Positions 9,248-16,736 of a DNA stretch of 64,000 nucleotides are shown here, in pieces. Every line of letters starts with the position of its first letter. The stretch's first letter is position 1. The position numbers and the translations under genes are program-made. The DNA comes from Actinacidiphila sp965342175. Lineage in GTDB: Bacteria > Actinomycetota > Actinomycetes > Streptomycetales > Streptomycetaceae. The stretch is taken from contig NZ_CBDRBL010000004.1 of assembly GCF_965342175.1 (NCBI RefSeq), positions 80,680-144,679 on the forward strand, given 5' to 3'. Under the pieces are notes generated by a model, which ran no database searches, was not told where the DNA came from, and saw only the letters and a list, made by a program, of their open reading frames with translations.

Positions 9248-9293
9248 CCGCGGGCCGGGGCGGGCGGCAGCGCCCGTCCGCCCCGGCCCGCGG
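9248..9293 (+). terminator. Hairpin terminator
   Basis: A 16-bp perfect GC stem (9248-9263 with 9278-9293) begins immediately after the small secreted-protein stop codon. Confidence 0.7.
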
Positions 9294-9407
9294 ACGCGCT
9301 CGCACCCAGCCACGGCGGTGGGGGCGCCCGCGAGCACAACGGACACCGCATCTCCGCGGCCGGAGCCCCCAGGCGCCGTGGAGCCGCACGCGAGAACGAG
9401 GGAAGAC

Positions 9408-10001
9408 ATGAACAGCAACGGACGTCACCTGCGCGCCGCCCTGATCGCCGGAGCCGCGGCGGCCGCCCTGACCCTGAACCTGGCACCGGCACTCGCCGCG
9501 CAGGAGCACGGCACGGCGCCATCGGCGGCCACGGCAGTCACAGCGACCACGGCGACCGCCCTGGTCTACGACAAGAACCAGAAGAACCCCGCCGACTCCC
9601 GTCTCTCCGTGTACCAGGGCACGCGGCTCATGGCCCGCTACCGGGCCGGATCGGGCACCGGCAGCAAGGACGACTGCGCGCTCACGAGGGGCTGGATCCC
9701 CAACGGCAACTGGAGGATCAAGCTCAAGTCCCGGGCCTACAACGGCAGGCTCATCAAGGGCTACGCCGTCTACCTCGAGGACATGCGGTGCTCCAAGGGC
9801 ACCGCGAAGCGCACGGAGATGTTCATCCACTCCGAGATGAACCGCGACGGCAGCCCGGGCGGCAGAGAGAACCGCCGTTGGGACGGTGTCGGCGACTACG
9901 CGTCCTGGGGCTGCGTGAAGCTGCGGCCGGCCGACATCAAGGAGATGTTCCGGCTCCTCGATCGCATCGGCTGGCCGACCCATCTGCGCGTCGTGTCCTG
10001 A
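9408..10001 (+). CDS. Secreted L,D-transpeptidase (YkuD)-like protein
   Basis: 197 residues with a Sec signal peptide (MNSNGRHLRAALIAG, hydrophobic core, cleavage near ALAAQ around residue 31). The rest resembles a YkuD/ErfK catalytic domain: a beta-strand opening (LSVYQGTRLMARY), MFIHSEMN, and YASWGCVKLRPADI near residue 175. The usual active-site signature is [S/T]-H-G-C. Here the second position is Trp, giving SWGC. The Cys and the upstream His are present, so activity is possible, but the oxyanion or catalytic neighbour differs. The role would be 3-3 cross-linking of peptidoglycan or a related amidation outside the membrane. The ribosome-binding site GAGGGAAG is good. Confidence 0.7.
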   Translation: MNSNGRHLRAALIAGAAAAALTLNLAPALAAQEHGTAPSAATAVTATTATALVYDKNQKNPADSRLSVYQGTRLMARYRAGSGTGSKDDCALTRGWIPNGNWRIKLKSRAYNGRLIKGYAVYLEDMRCSKGTAKRTEMFIHSEMNRDGSPGGRENRRWDGVGDYASWGCVKLRPADIKEMFRLLDRIGWPTHLRVVS

Positions 10002-10068
10002 GACGGCGAGGCCCCGGGGCCCGCCGCACATGTGATCCGCCTCACCAAGGAACGGCGTTCCCGCGCGA

Positions 10069-10108
10069 GAGCCCCCTCCCCGGTCGGGAACGGCCGGGGA
10101 GGGGGCTC
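10069..10108 (+). terminator. Hairpin terminator
   Basis: A 15-bp perfect stem (10069-10083 with 10094-10108) with a 10-base loop follows the L,D-transpeptidase-like gene. Confidence 0.7.
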
Positions 10109-10217
10109 CAGCACGCGAAGTGCCGCCCGGTCGCCGGGGCTCGGCCGGCCCGCCTCCTGACCGGCGCGGCACATCGTCCCGGGACGTCGACCCGGGACAT
10201 CGACCCAGGACATGGAA

Positions 10218-10259
10218 AAGGGCCCCCGGTCGTGATTCTTGTCACGACCGGAGGCCCTT
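10218..10259 (-). terminator. Intrinsic terminator of tRNA-Leu
   Basis: An 18-bp stem with one mismatch (arms 10218-10235 and 10242-10259) is followed on the minus strand by TTTTCC. It lies directly downstream of the tRNA-Leu gene. Confidence 0.75.
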
Positions 10260-10267
10260 CTCCGCTG

Positions 10268-10351
10268 TGCGCGAGGGGGGAGTTGAACCCCCACGCCCTT
10301 TCGGGCACTGGAACCTGAATCCAGCGCGTCTGCCTATTCCGCCACCCGCGC
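10268..10351 (-). tRNA. tRNA-Leu (CAG)
   Basis: An 84-base class II tRNA read on the minus strand. The 7-bp acceptor stem GCGCGGG pairs with CTCGCGC (one G-U). The D-loop region is GGCGGAATAGGCAGACGC, the anticodon arm GGATTCAGGTTCC gives CAG, and there are a long variable arm (GCCCGAAAGGGC), a T-arm GGGGGTTCAACTCCCCC and discriminator A. The 3' CCA is not encoded, so it must be added post-transcriptionally; a CCA-adding enzyme gene is at 62.5-63.9 kb. Confidence 0.95.
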
Positions 10352-10714
10352 ATGGGTGCTGTCTTCTGTGGTCCGCCACACCCTGGGGTTCTCCCCGTCC
10401 GGTGCGTCATCCCCTTCCGACATCGAGAACACTAGCACGCTGCTCAGGGTGGAATCACATCCGTTTCCCGGCACCCCCGAGCGAGGGCAACCGTCCTCTG
10501 TTGCGGGACACTGGCAGGGGCCGCCTCTACCATCCCTGTGAAGAGCGGCCCCGGACCGTGGCACTGTTGACACCGGTCCAGTGGGACCAACCGGGGAACC
10601 AGCGGTTTTCCCGGCGCGTGGATACGATCAGTAAGCAGTACCGGAAGGATCGGACCGGAAGATCACGGCAGACCGCCGTGCGCGACCGCAGGACCTCGAG
10701 GAGGGAGGTGCACC
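10352..10714 (+). other. Promoter region between tRNA-Leu and fhaA
   Basis: 363 bases with no gene seen. It must carry the divergent promoters of tRNA-Leu and of the fhaA-to-pknB operon. A TTGACA hexamer lies at 10567-10572, but I find no good -10 at the usual 16-18 base spacing, so the start point is not assigned. The sequence ends in an excellent ribosome-binding site, GGAGGGAGGTG, before GTG 10715. Confidence 0.4.
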
Positions 10715-11572
10715 GTGGGAGTACTCAAGAAGTTCGAGCAGCGTCTCGAGGGCTTCGTGAACGGCACCTTCGCCAAGGTGTTCAAGTCCGAGGTCCAGCC
10801 CGTGGAGATCGCGGGCGCACTGCAGCGTGAGTGCGACAACAACGCGACGATCTGGAACCGGGACCGCACCGTGGTCCCCAACGACTTCATCGTCGAACTC
10901 AGCACCTCCGACTACGAGCGCCTGAGCCCGTACGCGCTCCAGCTCGGCGAGGAGCTCGCCGGCATGGTGCGGGACTACGCCAAGCAGCAGCGCTACACCT
11001 TCATGGGCACCATCAAGGTGCACCTGGAGAAGGCGGACGACCTCGACACGGGCCTGTACCGGGTGCGCAGCCGCACCCTCGCCTCCAGCGAGTCGCAGCA
11101 GCCGCAGCAGCAGTACCAACAGCCGTACCAGCAGCAGCCCCCCGCCGGCCGCGGCGGCTACGGCTACCCGCCGCAGGCCCCGCAGCGCCCCGCGAGCCCG
11201 CCGCCGATGCCGGCCGGTCCGCCGCCGGGCGCCGCGCCCGTCACCCGGCTCCCGGGAGGCGGCCCCACGGTCGCCGGCGGCGCCGGCACGCATGTGCGCC
11301 GCTGGATCGAGATCAACGGCACGCGCCACCAGATCTCCCGTCCGACCCTGGTGCTCGGCCGCAGCACCGAGGCCGACGTCCGGGTCGACGACCCCGGTGT
11401 GTCCCGCCGCCACTGCGAGATCAGGGCGGGCTCGCCCTCGACGATCGTCGACCTCGGGTCGACGAACGGCATCGTGGTGGACGGACAGCACACCCAACGC
11501 GCTACGCTCCGCGACGGTTCACGGATCGTCGTGGGCAGTACCACCATCGTGTACCGGCAAGCCGAAGGGTGA
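10715..11572 (+). CDS. fhaA: FHA-domain protein FhaA (DUF3662)
   Basis: 285 residues. The N-terminal DUF3662 domain spans about 1-120 (starting MGVLKKFEQRLEGFVNGTF). A Gln/Pro-rich linker covers about 125-190. A C-terminal FHA domain covers about 195-283 with LGRSTEADV, SRRHCEIR and DLGSTNGIVVDG. FHA domains bind phosphothreonine peptides. In mycobacteria FhaA binds the phosphorylated pseudokinase domain of MviN/MurJ and tunes peptidoglycan synthesis. The GTG start has a strong GGAGGGAGGTG site. It is the first gene of a six-gene operon ending in pknB, whose kinase is the likely source of its phospho-ligands. Confidence 0.95.
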   Translation: MGVLKKFEQRLEGFVNGTFAKVFKSEVQPVEIAGALQRECDNNATIWNRDRTVVPNDFIVELSTSDYERLSPYALQLGEELAGMVRDYAKQQRYTFMGTIKVHLEKADDLDTGLYRVRSRTLASSESQQPQQQYQQPYQQQPPAGRGGYGYPPQAPQRPASPPPMPAGPPPGAAPVTRLPGGGPTVAGGAGTHVRRWIEINGTRHQISRPTLVLGRSTEADVRVDDPGVSRRHCEIRAGSPSTIVDLGSTNGIVVDGQHTQRATLRDGSRIVVGSTTIVYRQAEG

Positions 11573-11582
11573 AGCGGGGGCA

Positions 11583-12101
11583 ATGTCAGAGCTGACCCTG
11601 ACGGTCATGCGGTTGGGTTTCCTCGCCGTACTGTGGCTGTTCGTCATCGTGGCCGTGCAGGTCATCCGCAGCGACCTGTTCGGGACGCGGGTGACCCAGC
11701 GCACGGCCGGGCGCCGCGAGGCCCAGACGCGTCCCCCGCAGCAGCGCCAGCAGGCGCCGGCCGGGCAGGGCCGTCAGCAGCAGAACAACAGCCGGGCCCG
11801 GCGCGGAGCCCCCACCAAACTGGTGGTCTCCGAGGGCTCGCTCGCGGGAACCACGGTGGCGCTCCAGGGCCAGACGATCACCTTGGGCCGGGCGCACGAC
11901 TCCACGATCGTGCTCGACGACGACTACGCGTCCAGCCGCCATGCCAGGATCTACCCGGACCGCGACGGCAACTGGATCGTCGAGGACCTGGGATCCACCA
12001 ACGGCACGTACCTGGACCGGAACCGGCTCACGACGCCGACCCCGATCCCGCTCGGTGCGCCGATCCGCATCGGCAAGACCGTCATCGAGTTGCGGAAGTA
12101 G
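11583..12101 (+). CDS. fhaB: FHA-domain membrane protein FhaB/FipA
   Basis: 172 residues. One N-terminal membrane segment (about 10-28, LGFLAVLWLFVIVAVQVI) is followed by a Gln/Arg-rich linker and a C-terminal FHA domain (about 78-170) with ITLGRAHDST, SSRHARIY and DLGSTNGTYLDR. The domain faces the cytoplasm. In mycobacteria the orthologue (FipA) links phosphosignals to the divisome. It starts 10 bases after fhaA with GCGGGGG upstream and is clearly cotranscribed. It is complete, and all canonical phosphothreonine-binding residues (R, S, H, N-G) are visible. Confidence 0.95.
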   Translation: MSELTLTVMRLGFLAVLWLFVIVAVQVIRSDLFGTRVTQRTAGRREAQTRPPQQRQQAPAGQGRQQQNNSRARRGAPTKLVVSEGSLAGTTVALQGQTITLGRAHDSTIVLDDDYASSRHARIYPDRDGNWIVEDLGSTNGTYLDRNRLTTPTPIPLGAPIRIGKTVIELRK

Positions 12102-12152
12102 TCGCACAATGGGCGAGCACAGCCAGCGAGCGCGAGCGAGAGGGTGGGCAGC

Positions 12153-13709
12153 GTGCGGATGTACCCGGAGCCGACGGGCGAGGTGCGCATGACTCTGTCG
12201 CTGCGCTTCGCCGCCGGCTCGCACAAGGGAATGATCCGGGAGGGCAACGAGGACTCCGGCTACGCCGGTCCGCGACTGCTCGCCATCGCCGACGGCATGG
12301 GCGGCCAGGCCGCCGGTGAGGTCGCCTCGTCCGAGGTGATCTCCACCCTCGTCCCCCTCGACGACGACATCCCCGGCTCGGACATCCTCACCTCCCTCGC
12401 CACCGCCGTGCAGCGCGCCAACGACCAGCTGCGCGTCATGGTCGAGGAGGACCCGCAGCTGGAGGGCATGGGCACCACGCTCACCGCCCTGCTCTGGACC
12501 GGCCAGCGGCTCGGTCTGGTGCACGTCGGCGACTCCCGGGCGTACCTGCTCCGCGACGGTGTGCTGACCCAGATCACCCAGGACCACACCTGGGTGCAGC
12601 GGCTCGTCGACGAGGGCCGGATCACCGAGGAGGAGGCCGGCACGCACCCGCAGCGTTCGCTGCTGATGCGCGCCCTGGACGGCCGCGGCCAGGTCGAGCC
12701 CGACCTGTCGGTCCGCGAGGTCCGGGCCGGCGACCGCTACCTGATCTGCTCCGACGGCCTGTCCGGCGTCGTCAGCCACCAGACCCTCGAGGACACCCTC
12801 GCCGGGTACCAGGCACCCGCCCAGACCGTGCAGGAACTGATCCAGCTCGCCCTGCGCGGCGGCGGCCCCGACAACATCACCTGCATCGTCGCCGACGTCC
12901 TGGACATCGACGCCGGCGACACCCTGGCCGCGCAGCTGCACGACACGCCCGTCGTCGTGGGCGCCGTCGCCGACAGCCGGCACCACTTGCCGCTGTCCGA
13001 CCCGCGGCACCTGCAGACCCCGGCCGGCCGGGCCTCCGAGCTCGGCCGCAACCCCTCTGCCGAGGGCTCATTCGGCCCGCCGGGCAGCGGTGACCCGCAG
13101 GCGGGGGCGCCCGCGGGCGACTTCGACGCGTTCGAGGACGCGCAGCCGGACAAGCCCGGCAAGAGCGGCCGCTGGCTCAAGCGCTCTCTGCTCCTGCTGG
13201 TCGTCCTCGGGGTCGTCGGCGGCGGCGTGTACGGCGCGTACCGCTGGACGCAGACGCAGTACTACGTGGGCGTCAAGGGCGACCACGCGGCGATCTACCA
13301 GGGCATCGAGCAGAAACTGGCCTGGATCGACCTGTCGAAGGTCCACGAGGACCGCCCCGGTATCGAACTCAAGTACCTGCCGCAGAACCAGCGCAAGTAC
13401 GTGACGGCGACGATCGCCACCAGCGGCCTCAGCGACGCGCGCAGGACCGCGGACGAGCTCGAGCACCAGGCCGAGGTCTGCCAGACCAAGGAAGCCATCG
13501 CCAAGTCCGCCGCCGCGGCCGCGGACAAGGCCAAGAAGGACGAGCAGCAGGGCGCCGACACCGCCGTCGGCAAGACCGCGGGCAGCCCGTCCCCGGACGC
13601 GTCCGAGTCCGCCAAGCCCGACACGAGCCCCTCCACCAGCCCGTCGACCGGTCCCACCCTCTCCGACGAGGACCAGGCGCTGGCCGAACAGTGCCCGACC
13701 GGCAGCTAA
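12153..13709 (+). CDS. pstP: PP2C-family Ser/Thr protein phosphatase PstP
   Basis: About 518 residues. The PP2C catalytic domain (about 12-250) has GNEDSGYA, IADGMGGQAAGE, HVGDSRAYL, CSDGLSGVV and GGPDNIT, all the metal-binding Asp/Gly motifs. A linker, one membrane segment (about 345-363, SLLLLVVLGVVGGGVYGA) and an extracellular C-terminal domain with a Lys/Ala-rich then Ser/Pro/Thr-rich tail follow. It reverses phosphorylation by PknB and allied kinases. Candidate starts are GTG 12144, GTG 12153, ATG 12159 and ATG 12189. I chose 12153 because AGAGGGTG is best placed for it. It shares the operon with its kinase pknB. Confidence 0.95.
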   Translation: MRMYPEPTGEVRMTLSLRFAAGSHKGMIREGNEDSGYAGPRLLAIADGMGGQAAGEVASSEVISTLVPLDDDIPGSDILTSLATAVQRANDQLRVMVEEDPQLEGMGTTLTALLWTGQRLGLVHVGDSRAYLLRDGVLTQITQDHTWVQRLVDEGRITEEEAGTHPQRSLLMRALDGRGQVEPDLSVREVRAGDRYLICSDGLSGVVSHQTLEDTLAGYQAPAQTVQELIQLALRGGGPDNITCIVADVLDIDAGDTLAAQLHDTPVVVGAVADSRHHLPLSDPRHLQTPAGRASELGRNPSAEGSFGPPGSGDPQAGAPAGDFDAFEDAQPDKPGKSGRWLKRSLLLLVVLGVVGGGVYGAYRWTQTQYYVGVKGDHAAIYQGIEQKLAWIDLSKVHEDRPGIELKYLPQNQRKYVTATIATSGLSDARRTADELEHQAEVCQTKEAIAKSAAAAADKAKKDEQQGADTAVGKTAGSPSPDASESAKPDTSPSTSPSTGPTLSDEDQALAEQCPTGS

Positions 13710-13738
13710 GCAGTGAGCAGGAGGGCCTTCAGTCCAGC

Positions 13739-15127
13739 ATGAGCGTTGTCACCAACACCACGACCATCACGTCGGTCGGCGCACCGAGCCGCCGCAACAC
13801 GGAGCTCGCGCTCCTCGCCTTCGCCGTAGCGATCCCGGTCTTCGCGTACGCGAACGTCGGGCTGGCGAAGAACGGCTCGCTGCCCGCCGGGATGCTCGCC
13901 TACGGCCTCGGCCTCGGCGCCATCGCGCTGGTGGCCCACCTGGTCGTCCGCAAGTTCGCGCGGTACGCGGACCCGCTGATGCTGCCGATCGCCACCCTGC
14001 TGAACGGCATGGGCCTGGTGTTCATCTGGCGCCTCGATCAGGAACCCACACTCCCCGGCGGTTCCTCGGCGCCGACCCAGCTCGTGTGGTCGACGCTGGG
14101 TGTCGCGCTTTTCCTCGGCGTGCTGGTCTTCCTCAAGGACCACCGCATCCTGCAGCGCTACACCTATATCTCGATGGTCGTGGCGCTGGTCCTGCTGATC
14201 CTCCCGGTGTTCTTCCCACCGGTCTACGGCGCCCGGATCTGGATCACCATCGCCGGCATGTCCATCCAGCCCGGCGAGTTCGTGAAGATCATCATCGCGG
14301 TCTTCTTCGCGGGCTACCTCATGGTCAAGCGGGACGCGCTCGCGCTCGCCAGCCGCCGCTTCATGGGGATGTACCTGCCCCGCGGCCGTGACCTCGGTCC
14401 GATTCTGGTGATCTGGGCCCTCAGCATCCTGATCCTGGTCTTCGAGACCGACCTGGGCACCTCGCTGCTCTTCTTCGGCCTCTTCGTGATCATGCTCTAC
14501 GTCGCCACCGAACGCACCAGCTGGATCGTCTTCGGCCTGCTGCTGTCGGTCGGCGGCGCCGTGGTGGTGGGCAGCTTCGAACCCCACGTCCACAGCCGCG
14601 TCGAGGACTGGCTCGACCCCTTCCGCACGGTCGTCGAGACCGGCCAGGCCAACCAGCCCGCCCAGGCCATGTGGGCCTTCGGCTCCGGCGGCATCTTCGG
14701 CTCCGGACTCGGCCAGGGCTACTCCCGGCTCATCGGCTTCGCGGCCAAGAGCGACTACATCTTCGCCACCGTGGGCGAGGAGTTGGGCCTCGCCGGACTG
14801 ATGGCCGTCCTCCTGCTCTACGCACTCCTCGTGGAGCGCGGCGTGCGCACCGCGCTGGCCGCCCGCGACCCCTTCGGCAAGCTGCTGGCCATCGGCCTGT
14901 CCGGAGCCTTCGCGCTGCAGGTGTTCGTCGTGGCCGGCGGTGTGACCGGCCTCATCCCGCTCACCGGTATGACCATGCCGTTCCTCGCCCAGGGTGGCTC
15001 CTCCGTGATCGCCAACTGGGCCCTGGTCGCCATCCTGCTGAGAATCAGCGACACCGCGCGCCGCCCGGCGCCGGCCCCCGCCCCGTCCCCCGATGCCGAG
15101 CCGACCCAGGTGGTGCGCGCCCAGTGA
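13739..15127 (+). CDS. rodA: FtsW/RodA/SpoVE family peptidoglycan glycosyltransferase
   Basis: 462 residues, largely hydrophobic, with about 10-12 membrane segments. SEDS-family signatures include a region like GARIWITIAGMSIQPGEFVK, FETDLGTSLL, and near the C-terminus GEELGLAG with MPFLAQGGSSV. SEDS proteins polymerise lipid II glycan strands together with a class B PBP. The partner pbpA follows with a 4-base overlap. AGGAGGG lies 13 bases before ATG 13739, rather far; the upstream in-frame region overlaps pstP and is not membrane-like. The operon location with pknB supports a growth or division role rather than sporulation alone. Confidence 0.93.
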   Translation: MSVVTNTTTITSVGAPSRRNTELALLAFAVAIPVFAYANVGLAKNGSLPAGMLAYGLGLGAIALVAHLVVRKFARYADPLMLPIATLLNGMGLVFIWRLDQEPTLPGGSSAPTQLVWSTLGVALFLGVLVFLKDHRILQRYTYISMVVALVLLILPVFFPPVYGARIWITIAGMSIQPGEFVKIIIAVFFAGYLMVKRDALALASRRFMGMYLPRGRDLGPILVIWALSILILVFETDLGTSLLFFGLFVIMLYVATERTSWIVFGLLLSVGGAVVVGSFEPHVHSRVEDWLDPFRTVVETGQANQPAQAMWAFGSGGIFGSGLGQGYSRLIGFAAKSDYIFATVGEELGLAGLMAVLLLYALLVERGVRTALAARDPFGKLLAIGLSGAFALQVFVVAGGVTGLIPLTGMTMPFLAQGGSSVIANWALVAILLRISDTARRPAPAPAPSPDAEPTQVVRAQ

Positions 15128-16584
15128 ACAAGCCCCTGCGCCGTGTCGCCATCTTCTGCGGACTCCTCGTGCTCGCCCTGCTGGTCAGGGTGAACTACAT
15201 CCAGTTCGTCCAGGCCGACGAGCTCAAGAACGACCCGCACAACCGCCGCGTCGCGATCAACCAGTACGCCACCCCGCGCGGCGACATCATCGTCGACGGC
15301 AAGGCGATCACCGGCCACGCCGAGACCAACGGCAGCGACTTCAAGTACAAGGCCACCTTCAAGGACGGCCCGCTGTGGGCGCCGGTCACCGGCTACGCGT
15401 CCCAGGCCTTCGGCTCGAACCAGCTCGAGAACATCTACGACTCCATCCTCACCGGCGACGACGACCGGCTCTTCTTCAAGCGCACCGTCGACATCCTCTC
15501 CGGCAAGCAGAAGCAGGGCGGCGACGTCGTCACGACGCTCAACGGCGCGGCGCAGCGCGCCGCCTTCAAGGGCCTGGGCAACAAGAAGGGCGCGGTCGCC
15601 GCGATCGACCCGCGGACCGGCGCCATCCTGGCGCTGGCCAGCACGCCCTCGTACGACCCCTCCTCCTTCGCGGGCAACTCCCAGAAGGACAGCAAGGCCT
15701 GGAACGCCCTGCAGAAGGAGAACGACCCCGACGAGCCGATGCTCAACCGGGCGCTGCGCCAGACCTACCCGCCGGGCTCGACCTTCAAGGTCGTCACGGC
15801 CGCCGCGGCGCTGGAGGACGGGCTGTACAACAGCATCGACGAGAAGACCGACTCGCCGGTGCCCTACATGCTGCCCTTCACCACCACGCCGCTGGAGAAC
15901 GAGGGGAACATCCCCTGCAAGAACGCCACCTTGCGCGTGGCGCTCCAGTACTCCTGCAACACGGTCTTCGGCAAGATCGGCGCGGACCTCGGCCGCGACA
16001 AGATGGTCGCGGAGGCCGAGAAGTTCGGCTTCAACCAGGAGATCTTCACCCCGGTCCGCGCCGCGGCGAGCAACATCTCCAAGACCATGGACAAGCCGCA
16101 GACGGCCCTGTCGTCCATCGGCCAGTTCGAGACCGCCGCGACCCCGCTGCAGATGGCGATGGTGGCCTCGGCGATCGCCAACGACGGCAAGCTGATGCAG
16201 CCGTACATGGTCGACCAGTTGCGCGCCCCCAACAACGCCGTGGTCGAGCAGACCAAGCCGAAGGAGTTCTCGCAGCCGCTCAGCGCCGAGAACGCCAAGA
16301 AGCTGCAGGAGATGATGGAGACCGTCGTCAACGACGGCACGGGCAAGAACGCCCGCATCCCCGGCGTCACCGTCGGCGGCAAGACCGGTACGGCCCAGCA
16401 CGGTGTCGACAACAGCGAGAAGCCCTACGCCTGGTTCATCTCCTACGCGAAGACCGACCAGGGCTCCCCGGTCGCGGTCGCCGTCGTCGTCGAGGACGCG
16501 AGCGCCAACCGCGGCGACATCTCCGGTGGCGGCTTCGCCGCCCCGATCGCCAAGAGCGTCATGGAGGCCGTGCTGCACCAGTGA
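15124..16584 (+). CDS. pbpA: Class B penicillin-binding protein PbpA
   Basis: 486 residues. One N-terminal membrane anchor (about 8-23) is followed by a dimerisation region and a transpeptidase domain with the three active-site motifs: S-T-F-K (PPGSTFKVV, about residue 221), S-C-N (about 279) and K-T-G (VGGKTGTAQ, about 421). It makes 4-3 peptide cross-links outside the membrane with the SEDS partner encoded just upstream. GTG 15124 overlaps the rodA stop (GTGA), a sign of translational coupling. The domain is complete for the family. Confidence 0.95.
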   Translation: MNKPLRRVAIFCGLLVLALLVRVNYIQFVQADELKNDPHNRRVAINQYATPRGDIIVDGKAITGHAETNGSDFKYKATFKDGPLWAPVTGYASQAFGSNQLENIYDSILTGDDDRLFFKRTVDILSGKQKQGGDVVTTLNGAAQRAAFKGLGNKKGAVAAIDPRTGAILALASTPSYDPSSFAGNSQKDSKAWNALQKENDPDEPMLNRALRQTYPPGSTFKVVTAAAALEDGLYNSIDEKTDSPVPYMLPFTTTPLENEGNIPCKNATLRVALQYSCNTVFGKIGADLGRDKMVAEAEKFGFNQEIFTPVRAAASNISKTMDKPQTALSSIGQFETAATPLQMAMVASAIANDGKLMQPYMVDQLRAPNNAVVEQTKPKEFSQPLSAENAKKLQEMMETVVNDGTGKNARIPGVTVGGKTGTAQHGVDNSEKPYAWFISYAKTDQGSPVAVAVVVEDASANRGDISGGGFAAPIAKSVMEAVLHQ

Positions 16585-16736
16585 CGCCGGTCACGCCGTA
16601 TCCCACGAATGTGCGCGAAATCGCACGTTGCGATACCGGTCGTATATCGGCTACCGGCCAGGGCCGGGATCGGCACGCGGCGGCGGGTACGGTATGCCCG
16701 AGCAGCCACACGGACGGTTTAGGAAGGGCAAGCGCT

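Noticed and set aside
10160..10212. GGGAC-[AG]-TCGACCC repeated near tRNA-Leu, considered as an attachment site
   Set aside because: Short copies only, with no integrase or prophage genes nearby and an intact tRNA.
10567..10572. TTGACA hexamer as fhaA promoter
   Set aside because: No acceptable -10 at 16-18 bases, so no promoter is called.
15093..16736. Open frame upstream of and in frame with pknB
   Set aside because: It overlaps pbpA, its translation is Arg/Pro-rich shadow, and a good ribosome-binding site precedes ATG 16737.
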